NCBI GenBank assembly: GCA_035772785.1
Contig: JAOCPU010000002.1
Span: forward strand, 496,001 to 560,000
Direction of reading: 5' to 3'
Source: Phlebiopsis flavidoalba
Taxonomy: Eukaryota; Basidiomycota; Agaricomycetes; Polyporales; Phanerochaetaceae
DNA: 64,000 nucleotides
The number at the start of each line of letters is the position of its first letter. The first letter of the stretch is position 1. Shown here piece after piece: positions 23,658 through 35,379 of the stretch. The position numbers were made by a program, and so were the translations under genes. The notes beneath the pieces are model-generated. The model was not told the origin of the DNA, searched no databases, and saw only the letters and a list, made by a program, of their open reading frames with translations.

Positions 23658-24355
23658 CTTGAAGTAGACGGGCCCAGCAAGGGGATCTCAGCAGGCTTCA
23701 CCCAGCGATGCGTTGCTGCTTCGCGAAGCCCGTGCGCTGCTGCTTAATCCGCTGGCATTTAGCCCTCCACGGGCGATCTGCGCTGCTGGACGTTGCCAGC
23801 GCCCGCCGGAGCTCGTACCGGGGTGGCAGACGCGCCCGCAGAACTGGCTCCGGCGACTGTGTCAGAGCAGCGATTGGCGGTGGCGCGCGCGAGAAGGATG
23901 GCAGGCGGCCTGCACTTTGGATGCGGCGTGTGCTTGTCTGGGGGGTGGTTCCTGATGATCCCGGTGCCTGTGTCATCCGTGGGCTCCTGCGAGGATTTGC
24001 CGCTTGCGACGGGCGATATCGAGCGGGCAGGGCAGGGCGCGAGAGAGGCGTTGCTGGGCCGTGAAGACACATCAGGGTTCGCCACACCCCGAAAGATTTC
24101 GTGTGAGGCGAGGCCCGGGGGAATGTGCAGCCAGTGCCTGGACGGTCGCACAGCTGGTAGATTAGCTTTGCACAGGAGTTTACGTCTTCCTGGAGTGTAC
24201 TTACTGCATGCACCGCTCACGAAGCGGGGAGAAGAGCTGCCCATAGTTCTTCATGAAAGCGTGATAATGACACTCCTACCCAGCGCGCAACGGCACCTGT
24301 ATACGCCGCCGCGCGATTGCGCGGCGGGCAAGGACCAATGCTCAGGCAGGCCCTA
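23658..24355. other. GC-rich, overlapping frames, no gene recognised
   Basis: Long frames exist on both strands (for example 23,793-24,521 plus and 23,698-24,213 minus), but composition is Arg/Ala/Gly/Pro-heavy on both, as expected from GC-rich DNA. No motif or intron chain is seen. Confidence 0.4.
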
Positions 24356-24393
24356 CCCCCCCCTTTCCCCCCCCCCCCCTTTTTCTTTTTTTT
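24356..24393 (+). repeat. Pure polypyrimidine tract (38 bases)
   Basis: An uninterrupted C/T tract: C-rich first, then T-rich, ending before GTGGCG. Such tracts can form triplex DNA and are also prone to length errors. Confidence 0.8.
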
Positions 24394-27300
24394 TGTGGCG
24401 AGATGTCCATTATACCTTTCTCTCGGGCGTCGGGTGCTTCCGCGGGCAAGCCGATAGCACTGTGTCCGTCGCCGAGAGTAGTAACATACCACCACCAGCG
24501 CAAGGTCGCGAAGCTGCATGAAGGGATGAGGCTCCCAGTCACAGGCTCGGCATTGTGAAGAAGCACGCACCAGTAACCTTCAGACGCGGTGCATTGTCAT
24601 TCTGGGCAGGCGTAGATCCGCACTCGCGCCGATGCCCCGAGCTGCACGATGAAATAATCGGGTCGTCATTCCCCAAAGTCGAAGGCTATCGATGAGCATG
24701 CGTGACGAGCGCGTCCGTAGAAAGAGCTCGCGCGTCTGAGCCCTTCGTTCGAAATGCGAATTCGTCAGGACGAAATGCTGCCGACGCAGGAAACTCCTCG
24801 GACGACAGTGCACCCGGAGATATCGTGGATAGCATTGGGATAGTGCGTCGAAACTACAGAGACTGAAAGACTGTGCAGAACATGTCTATGTCACTCAGGG
24901 CAGGGTCAGACACACAGACACCCGACTATCAGCATCAAACACCTGTCGAAACGCTTTGCCAAACCGCAGCCCTGTGTGTGTTCCCTGTGTCGCCCAGGAG
25001 TCTTTGATGCTTAGTCCAGCACGAGGGCCTGCCGTCGGCGAACAGCGAGCGCAGACAAACGGCACGGGCAGGCGCACAGCTCCCGCGGGCGCCGCAGCGC
25101 GTGTGTGTCTGCGCTCGGCGCAGCACGGACGTCCACCGCATCCGCACGCAGTGGGAGCGCGACCAGATGGGTGCGAATGGGCGCGAGGCGCTGCGTGTAT
25201 GCGTTGACCGGGAAGTTCCATCGGGGCAGCTGGCAGACGCCTGCGTGAGGACTCACGATGATGACAACAACATGCGCACTCACTTTCCTCGAAACCAAAT
25301 GTACAGAATTTGCAACGCCGTCGGAGGATAGGAAATGGCCCAGGGCTGAGAGCGAACAGGGCGAAGCTCTGGCGAGACGAGAGATGCCGCTTCGCCGAGA
25401 AGAACCGCGCAGAGGGAGCCCCTCTGCTCGCCCATTCTCGACGAAGGCAGCAGCCCATCCACCAATCGCATCCACCAGCACGACGGGAAGCGCCGGAACC
25501 TGCACCGTCGCATCGCGCTACGGGGCCACCGAGACGATAATACGAGCCGGCACCAGTGTGCGATTAGACTTCGGCGGTCGGCACGTGCGTGTGCATCATC
25601 GTTCGCGGGCGTGTGCGGTTCCGTGCTCGAACGAGACGTGCGGGTTCGCGGGCGAAGAGACTGCGCGAGCTCAGCAGACTGGCTTGTTGTGCGCACTGGG
25701 TCTGCAGCAGCATCAGACCCCTTGGGCACGAGGCGGTTATCTGTGGAGCCCATCGTCGTTCCTGGGTGCTTGCGCTCTGTTGATGTTCGGATCTATTAGT
25801 ATGGGCTGCGGGGGAGTCTATGAGCCGGGTGTGGGCTTCTGCGGCAGGACGTCGAGTTTTGGGCTGAGGCCCTGCGATAGGGAGACGTTCACTTCAGCGG
25901 AGTGGGCAAGTGCAGCGATCACATGTACAAGGACGTCGCTTGCTGGTGTTCTAGTCCTCTACTTGTATTATGCAAAGAGGCTAGTTGACGCATATCATGC
26001 GTCTGTGTGAGATAGACATGAGAACAGGCCTATGACGCAAAACATCACTCGCCTTTGAATAAGGCCATCCGGCCGCTCACAGCGGTCTGGACCAACAGCC
26101 GCCACACATTGATCACCTCGAAGATGTGTGCCCACCCAGTCCTCTAACTCTCGTCGAAGAGATCGTCTGGGAGAGACAAGCAAAGATTGCACACAAAGTC
26201 TATATATTCGCTGTTGACCTCAATGCGCACTCCACGCGAAGCACACAGAAGCAGCGCCCCCAGACGAACCGCGCGTCCCCCGCCCAACGTGCGCTAGATA
26301 GAACCAGGGATTGCGTCACGGTGGGTCCACCGATCGCGCCTGCACTGAATGCTGCTCGCTTCTGCGGGGTCGAGGGTTAGCGCACAGTGCCTGGAATGTC
26401 GGGCGGTCGAGAGGCTGTGGTAAGTCTGCATCGTGTGCCGGGGTCTGCCCGGCTGCTCGGATTCGTTGACATACAGTTCTGCGCTGAATGTCGGATGGTG
26501 TGAGAGCGACGGAAGTATAGCTGGATGTTTTCGATGTGTGTTTCTGGGACGAGAGACCGTCGGGTCGCTAGGGCCGCTGACAGCTGTGCGCATATAAGCT
26601 ATTCATTCGCCTAAAACTCCACCACTCGGTCGCCTGGGCGCAGCGTAGCGGTGCTATATGCGTCATATACTGCCGCTCCGCCGCTGACGCACGGTAAGCC
26701 TTGTTCACCCTAAGCGTGTAGAAAGACCATCTTTCGCCACGTAAGCATGGCATTCCCCTACCCTGCACGCAAAAGAGGGACCGTCAGCTTCGACTTTACC
26801 ACGGGAGCACAGACAGACTGAAGCACTACAACGTCGTGGCGTATTGCGGAGTCTCGGGCCCTCGAATAGTTTTGCGCGAGCAGCGGAAGAACGGAAGACA
26901 GGGGCTACTAGGTCCGGTCGAGAGACCGGGTCAGGCAAATGCGGCTGCGCCATATTGGCGTTCACAATACGCAGTCTGATGCGAGCTGTTGGGCCACATG
27001 CTAGAATGGCACAAAGGCTCGCAGTTTAGCTGCCTCACAATTTTGCGTCCCCACAGCTCCAAAGCTTCGGGAAGTAATCGCCCCTGCCTGCGGCAATAAT
27101 TCGGCGCGCACGCGTCGAGCGTGCGCTGCCCGTTTAGCTGATACCTAGTTTTCAGGCACCCCCTTGCCGCCCTCGCGGTCAGTTGGAGGTATAGTGTATT
27201 TACTCTTACGCAAGCGGGCCGTTCCTTAATGAGTTTTTTTTTTTTCTCTCCCGTGCTTCTGGGATCCTGTTGGATTTGGAGGCAGGAATGATCCGGCTGG

Positions 27301-30300
27301 GTGTGGCATCGCGTAGCGGAACGTGGATGATATTGCCTTTAAGATCTCGGTCTACAGAAAGCACTTTCCTTCGGTGGCTACTGAGAGAGACGCATTCAAC
27401 GAAGGAATTATATAGTGTCTTTTGTCTAACCAGGGGATGGCTTCCACCTCGCGCCATCTTTCAGTTTTATGTGTGACCGAAGCAGAACCTTTGACACTAC
27501 CATACGGCGAAGGTTGAGAGATGGTTGACCGCACCAAACGGAACCATATCAAGCCCTCAACGTATGGTCAGATCCCTGAGCATCTAGCAGCCAGCATGTA
27601 ACTTTGTGTACACGACAGCACGAGGTCTTCGACACCAAAGTACTTCTGTAGCTATCTGCGCCAAATGCTTACCTTCCTGCAGCGAAATTCATCTTACTTG
27701 CACAGCACCACGCTGGCGAGTTCCGCCACCGTGCCGATCTTGCTGAATCAGTGTAGCCTTCTTCAGCCCCGGTTGCCGCCACTTTGTGAAGGCCGGGTCT
27801 GCCAGTGTGCCCCTGAACTCCGCAGTACCGGGCACCACAGAAGGTCACCTTAATCCATATGGTTGCACACACATGCCAGCGTATATGATAGGGTGGATGA
27901 TAGGTTGATGCGTCTGTGCCATGCGCCCTATAAAATGACGAGTTTTCTGTGAGCAAAACAAGCAAGAAATCACAGGGTGCGTAGGGCAGAGAGAACCCCC
28001 TCCGCAACATTTGTGCGCACCCTGCGATCGACAGAAACTAGCGTCCTTAAATTGCCGAATCGGCATGGAAGCTTTCACTCGGGACGGCGCATATACCGCA
28101 GCTGTGCAATGGCCGCATATAATCAACGTACTTCACACGAGGCCTCCCGCAGGACCGGACGGGTCCAGCTGCCCAAGCAATCGTCCACCAGCGCCAAAAT
28201 TCACGCTTTGGCTTCCTCGTTTGGTCTTCGGCGCGCGAGGCAGTAGACGAGAGTTCCAGGGTAGAGAAGCGGTCGTGTGCATGTCAGTTTCTGACTAGGG
28301 CGGATCGAACAGAAATCGAAACTATATTGCTATTGTGCTCTGATGCGACAGCGAATGCACTCGAGGCGACACGCCAACGGCGGTATAAAACCGTCAGCTG
28401 TGGCAGTGGATGCGCATACAATCGATCTCAGAACGTGCACACCAAACAAAAAATAATAATAAATAACGTAATCCGAGCGCTCCAACTCTCTTGGTAGCAT
28501 TTCCCGCCTAGCAGCAAAACTCCCTGCTAACTCCTGCAAATTCCCTCTCCGTCCGCGCAACCCACAGTCGCGATCAAGGACGAACGCTAGCACCGGCGCG
28601 AGTGCAGCCCGTATCCGTAACGACAGACGTGTCCGGTCTGGCGACCGCAGGCCGTGATGTGGCGTCACGGGCCTTGCGTCCGTCCCGCGCGCAATTAGGT
28701 GGATTGGGTTGGTCCCTCTGTTGTCGCGGAACTAGGGCTTGCCGGTCGGATCGTCACATACGTATCGTATGTTCATTTTCTTAATCCGGAAAATAGACAT
28801 TGTTACGTTGCGGTGGTCGGTTTGTTTTGGAAGTGCGCGAAGCGCGTTCTTCTGTGTTTAGGACGGAAGGAGTAAAGCAGTGTCCCTCAGCTTTCAGTGC
28901 GAGAAGGGTGCTGGTGAATGGGTCGATTAATTAGCGATAGTGTCGCGTAATAGATGCTCGATGGGCCTGCTTACAAGCGAAGCCCCATCCGTGCGCAGAC
29001 GTAAAGCCCGCCCGGAGGGAGTTGGAGACGCATATACGACATAGACTCGCAGGGCTCTGCGGTCTCTGTCCTGTGTCGTCCACGCGTGCAGCAAAGCATG
29101 CCGTCCCGCGAGCCATAGCTATTCTGACGTCCCATGCGAGGCAGGGGGGCGCGTGCAGAGGGCAGACGTGGCGTCCCGCGTCCCGTGGGGTCCTGTGACC
29201 CTGCTGTGCTGTCATGACTTGGCGTGGCGGGTGGAGGGGGCGTGCTCGTCACAGGCACTCCGGAGCTCGCGCGCGTCGGGCGCGTCGTGGCTTGCGCCGG
29301 CTGTGGGGGGTTTTCGTGAGATTGGGATGCTGGCGGTGTGTGGCGACAACGGCTCCGCGTGTCGTGCACGCTGCCCGCGGGTGACGGAGGCGTGGTCACC
29401 TGGGCTGCGTGGCGTGGCGGTCGAAAAGCGAGATGTTTATTCCGACGGGGGCCTTCGAGGCGCAGCAACGGCCGACTTGCCGTAAAACGGGAGGTCGCAG
29501 AAATCGCGTTATGAGCGCGACATGTTTTTGGGGGATTCGTAAGCCTGGATGCCGTTGTCGTCGCTCGTCGTCGCTGGTGACGGCAACGACTCGGACGCCC
29601 CGGCAACGGAACAAAGGCGACCGACATTTACCCCAGGAACGGCGCCCAGAAAAGGCGGACGCCGCCCGCCCGATGCGATCGATCGCGGCGCCGGTCTAGG
29701 CCCTCCGCGCGACGCCCCCCGTTCCGGGGCTGTAAAAACAAACAGAGGATGGGCCGCACATGCCCGGCGAGAAATTGGGTGCGTAGCTAGACAGGGGTAG
29801 CGCGACCGAGGACAAAAGCCGCGCGTGCAGAGTACAATGCGCGCGGCGCGACGCGGCGGGCGAACGACAACGCGGCGACACAGACACACACGCCTCGGAG
29901 CGCATTGTGCGTGCTCGAGATGGTGAGCGTAGGGCGCGACGTCAACAGTGATGGAGTTGCGGGTTCAATCTGCGCGCAACGGAACCTTCGGGAAGGGGGA
30001 ATTTACGGTGCTCGGCAGTTGCCCGTCACGCCCTTTGTGACGGTGGCCCGTGCCCCTGCTGCGCGCTTTGACGGAGCCGGCCCCGCCGGTTGGCCCAACG
30101 CCAAAATGGCGCGGCGTGTCACCCCTGTCACAATGGGCCGTTGCGGACTGCGATCTAGAACCTTGGCGGGCTGAAACTGGGGGTAACTCACCGGAAAGGA
30201 AACCATGGAGGCGCTAGGCGCCGAGCCATTTGCGCTTGGGAATTTGACTGAAATACCCTCCCGACGGTCTTGCCCCTGCTGCCCTCTCTCTGACGACGCA

Positions 30301-33300
30301 CACGACCTCCAGACAGTCCCCGACGGCCCCGACACGACGAGTCCGCCCCAGGCGTGGCGCACACGCCCAGCACACCCAAAACCGCCTCGTGTCTTCCTCA
30401 CGGTCCTTAATTACAGACTCAGCGAATCACAGGGAACACGTTATCGGCAGTTATGGCCAGCTATTCGTCCTCCTCCTTTTTCTGGGCCGTCGTCACCAGT
30501 TTTCGCACAGACTGTCCGCAGACAGCTCGCTGGCCCGCGTTCGCCCCGTGCAGAGTCTCTCTATCAGCCAAGGCGCGATAACGGCCCGCCAAGGTCCGCG
30601 CTGATGCTACCGGCGTGCAGGACAGAATGGGGAGACTTGCAGGAGCGCGGCAGAGCCCCGGCGTGGGCGTGGACGTCTCAACACCCGTGTCTCTTCCCAT
30701 TCAGAGACGGGTCGCCCGAGCCGTGCGATTCCAATTCGAGGCGAATTCCAGGGCGTTGCAGATATGACTCGGGATCGCCCAACTTCGTCGGCCCACCCAC
30801 GTAGAGACGCGGGGTGTCGCCCACGACCCCTCACCCACTTGCTTCCAGGCCCATCAACCGTCCCGACCCACGACGTGCGCTCTTCGGGCCAGAATATACC
30901 AATCGGCGCCCGCTGCACAGCATACGCTGCTTCAAGTAACCCCACACACGCCGGAAAGAGTCCGTCCGCGCACCTCTCCTTCCCCCTGCCCTCCTGCCCT
31001 CAGCCGTCCCTCCCTCGGCCACCGACCGTCCTCCCAGGCGCCCCGCAAGCGCCGCCCTCAAGCTCCCCTCGCCGTGCTCGCTCGACGACCCCCGCGTGCG
31101 CTTCGTGCACACCACCCCCCTCAGTGTCCTCGACCGCCCAAATAGCCCGGCTGCGCCTCGCGAATCTGTACGTGAGTGTCGCCTGTCCCTGCTCGAAACT
31201 CTATTCTATGCCTTGCCGTGAATTGCTGGCTTCGTCGCGTCAATTTTTGCTCCGAACGCGTCGAGCGTCGCCTGCGCTGTGATCCAGTGCAGGCTTCTCG
31301 ACCTTACTCACACTGCTTTCGCCTTGTCCCGTTCCCTCGCGCTGCGATTCGTATATATCTATGATCCCATCGCCTCCCCCAGGTCCCCATGTCCAGCGCT
31401 CAGCCTACTCACGTCCTTTCCTTCACCCCTGCACTAGCTCGACAAACCGCGTCACGCAGTGCCGCCGCCACAGGCATTGTTGCTCCATAAACGAGGCCAT
31501 ATCGTATTCCAGCCCCTGCCCCACCCACACCTTAAAGGCCATCTCCATGCAGATCCCGCCATCGCCCCGCACCCATCCTCTCAACACGCCCCGCCTCGCC
31601 ACAATACAAATATGGTGGCGCCGTCCGCGCGCTCAAAGGGCCCTCCTCTTCCTCGCAGCACCGTACTGTGCAACACAACTCCCCACACTGCGTCCGCCCA
31701 CCCATGCCACGCCCACGCGTCCTAGCTCAAAACGCCTCCTCCGCGACAACCCCTCCCCGCCGCGCAGAAGACACTACCCGCATGGTGCGCGCGCTCGCGC
31801 GCTGGCGCGAATACCCGTCGCTCTTTGCGCGACGGCAGCCCGCGCACAGGGTTCGTACACAGCGCCCCCCTGCCGGCCCGGCGCACACCCGGCGCAACAT
31901 TAGAAAAAACGCGGATCCCTCCGGCGTACGACCGACGGCCCTACGGCTCTCACGCAACGCCTTTGCGACTGCGACAACAGAACGGGCGCGGTGCGACAAA
32001 CAGCCGACGACGACGAGGGCACCGAGTACCAGCCGTCAGCGTTGCTCTGGCGGCAGGCCGCAGTGACACATAATCTCCTTCGTCCTTCCATCGAGGAAGG
32101 GCTCTCGGGGGGGGGGGGGCGGCATCCACCACCAACAAAGTCGCGTGTAGCCAAGCGGCAGCCGCCTGCCGTCCCCCCGCATAGCCACAACGAGCGACGA
32201 CGCCCTCGACGTGCGGGCGGCCACACGGGCGCTCGACGGAGCGCACGGGGGGGGAGAGCAGCGAGGACTCCGCGAACGCGCTGGCAACCTCGGGCCGAAT
32301 GCCCGCGCGCTTCCGTGCGCCGAAATGTGTCGTAGGGCAGCGCAAGCCCGTGCCAGCACGAGCCGCTCAGCCCCCCCGAGGCCCCCGTCGTGTGTCGCCA
32401 GCACGAGGGCGAGGTCCTGCGGAGCAGCCCTCGAGGCGCTGCTGCGCGGGGTCGCATGCATCAGGCGCCGGCGCAAAGGCCGCCGGAGCGCGAGAGCTAC
32501 GCGTAGAAAAATAAATAAGAACGAACCCGGAGCGAAAGCAGCCCATGAAGTTTGCGTGCGGAGGAGTGTGTGTTTTGCCGAAGGTGCGTTGTGTCTCGGT
32601 CCTTGTATTCGGTAGGATGAGTGCGCGTGCTGATGGGTACTGCAGACAGCATCACCAGCGCGCCGGACCCACCAGCGCGTGTCTCACGCTGACACACACG
32701 CCACCGACGACCGCCGTCGTCAAGAAAGCGCGCGCGTCTGGCGGCCGCGTGGCAAGGCGATGGGAACGGATACGTACATCGTTTATGCCGGACGTCCAGA
32801 GGGCTCGGTGTCCCCGGCGGCGAGGAGGAGGAGTGCGGGGACGAGGAGGCGCCGAGCGGGTGGCGAAGGTGGCTGCCTGCGCCGCTGAGCCCGCGGCTGA
32901 GGAGCGTCAGTGTCGTTTCCGAGGGGCGGTGAGCGCCCCCATCGCCTCCTTTCCTCGACGCTTGAAGATTACGAGTACACCCATGCACACAAGAACACAT
33001 ACACACATACGGATATCCACGACATCGCTATACAGTATAATTTTATTCACGCCACGCCACACTGCATCCGACCACACCAAAACGCCTTCTTACGACGACC
33101 GGACTGCTTTACATGCGGATACGGATACGGATCACGCCGACGCTGCGCTCGTCGGGTCTGGGACCCCCCTCTTGATACTTTACGATTTTTGAACGATATT
33201 TTTTGTTGCACGTTTGTCTGCTTTGTCATGCGCTTTCACGATTGTTTGGCGGATTAACTAGGATAGAAAATTTGTTGTTGTATGTAGAGATAAATGAGTA

Positions 33301-35379
33301 GAGGGTTTATGTGAGCTGCTGTGTGAGTAGTGTGAGGCGGTGTGAGGCGGCGTTGGGTTTGGATTCCGTCGTTGGCGCTTTCTGGCTCGTCAGCGTCACG
33401 AGTGGATGTCGTACAGCCTCTTGACGATTTACTGCTACTACATTTAGCATGTATTTATTTACGACACTAGACAATGTCTATGTAGAGCGCACAACGAATA
33501 GGCAGAGGATCTACGCATGACGTGGGTAGATCGTCGCCGTGCGGGGTCGAACGAGTAACGACGCTCGGCGGTGTGGGGATTGGGACGCATGTATTTGCGA
33601 ACACGCTGCCTGCGATTTGCTGCGCGGACTCTAGATGAACGTAGCAATTTATCATTTCCTCGACAGCACAGAATTAAAGAACCTCGCGTCACGTTCGAGA
33701 GACCCATACAAACGAACAAGCCAGAGACGAAGATCCGCCACCCCGACGCATGAAGTGCCCGATTCGTCGTCTCGTACGACCACTCGACTTACCCCGCCCG
33801 CGAACACAACAACACACACACCACTCCCCACTGCTCATACGGCTGTACCCCCCCCCCCCCGGGGCCAAAGCCCATAGCTACAGGGTTACTCTAGAGGAGC
33901 TAGCACCCACGAAGAAGCGCAGTTGATTGTGTTCGCCGGGCGCGAATGTAGGTGGGAACAGGAGGGGAGTGTATGACGGCGGTCGGTGAGTTCTAGGACC
34001 GCGCCCACGGCGTTCTGGGCGTATGGTGGGGCACACGAGTGGTTGCCATGGATTCGGTGCGTGTGAGTGTAGGGTAGGCGTCTGGCCAAGGGTTCCGTGC
34101 GTGTTCTTGTGACTGCCAGAGGGTTGAAATTTTGCGATGTGAAGTATCGAGTATATGTACCCTGCCAACAGAGATATCGAACTATCCTGTAAAATTGAAG
34201 CATCGGACTACTCTAGCAGTAGACTCGTAGTATCGATACCCTGCGAATGAAGGACTGATACTCCTGAGGATAGAGTGATCGACGTGGCCAGTCGTGAGCG
34301 ATTGCTAGGGCCAGCAAGGCAAAGTCTGAAGGGCGGTTGGAGAGCTCTGAATGCGGGCGGCAGCACTCGAGAAGGGTGTCATTGGGCTGGTTTGTGTTGC
34401 CGTGGGTGTCTAGAACTTGCACCCGGTGATAGGACGAGATTGAGGCGGTCGCATATGATCGGGGTCGTGAAGTGTGCGAGTGACGCCTAGAGGAGAAGCT
34501 GCGAGACAGGGGCTATGGTAAGATCCAGAGAAGGGTGCCTGGACGCCGAGGTGTTCTTAGAAAAAAAAGGTGTTACGGTCGCCTAGGCTTTGGAAGCCAG
34601 TTCGCCAGCTTCATCGTTGCGTTCTGCTGTGAGGTATTGTGGATATACAGCTATATGGCCGCAGGGTGCTGGCTGTGCCTGGAGCTTGAAGCGTAGGGGT
34701 GTGGGATATTACCCTGTAGGAATCCTGGCCACGTGTGACAGTCAATAGTCGCTACTCCATTGTCTATGACCTGTCAGTGGTGCCATGTACAAGACAGCTA
34801 TTGTTTGGTATTCTCGGAGCATATTGCGATACTAATCCACAGATGCATAAGCGTAGGATCACGTCGTACACAATGGCTGACCCCCCCCCCCACACCGCGA
34901 CAAAAACGAACACTGACACGCACACTTTTTATGACATTAACTAAGACTAGTGTCGAAGACAAAAAGAAATCCCAATATGTCCAACGCCAAAGTACGGTAA
35001 GGGTATCGCAGTAGTTTCATCTGGGCAACGTTGAGGTAATTACAGATCTCCATAAGTCAGGAAAACGCTTTTGGGAGAGGCATTGCCACACTCATCTTGC
35101 TCCTTCAAATGCGGTTGAGTGAGAGAGAAGTCGAGACATTCAACATATCCCGCAAATTTTCACCACTCACCACAGTTTCTAAAAGAAAGCATAGGTATAC
35201 CCTGCGACTGTTGATAATGTGTGGAGACAGGACTGACTTACCCAACACAGTAGAGTACAAGACTAAAGTCTATTAGAATGAGTGCTAGTTCTTGCCTGGT
35301 GTCGGGCACGTGCCAGTGAGCTTGTCACGGCTCAGACATCCCTCTCGGTCCCGGAGGCGCTCTCCTCCCTCGAACCTCA
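24394..35379. other. Long gene-poor stretch, largely GC- and CpG-rich
   Basis: I can support no gene here. Frames are numerous on all six tracks in the GC-rich parts (about 24.9-26, 28.5-33 kb) but show only low-complexity Arg/Ala/Pro/Ser composition. AT-richer parts (about 27.2-28 and 33.2-35.3 kb) have short frames without motifs. Homopolymer runs stand out: T around 27,233-27,246, G near 32,108-32,120, C near 33,847-33,860, A near 34,560 and C near 34,883. No tRNA, rRNA or transposon protein was recognised. The minus frames at 27,206-27,552 are the most protein-like but unassigned. Confidence 0.45.

Noticed and set aside
29940..29985. GGGTTCAATCTGCGC as a tRNA T-arm
   Set aside because: The stem does not pair and no acceptor, D-arm or anticodon arm lies upstream.
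28971..32476. Many long frames (100-218 codons) on both strands
   Set aside because: All six frames are open because the DNA is GC-rich; composition is Arg/Ala/Pro-heavy on both strands, without motifs or introns.
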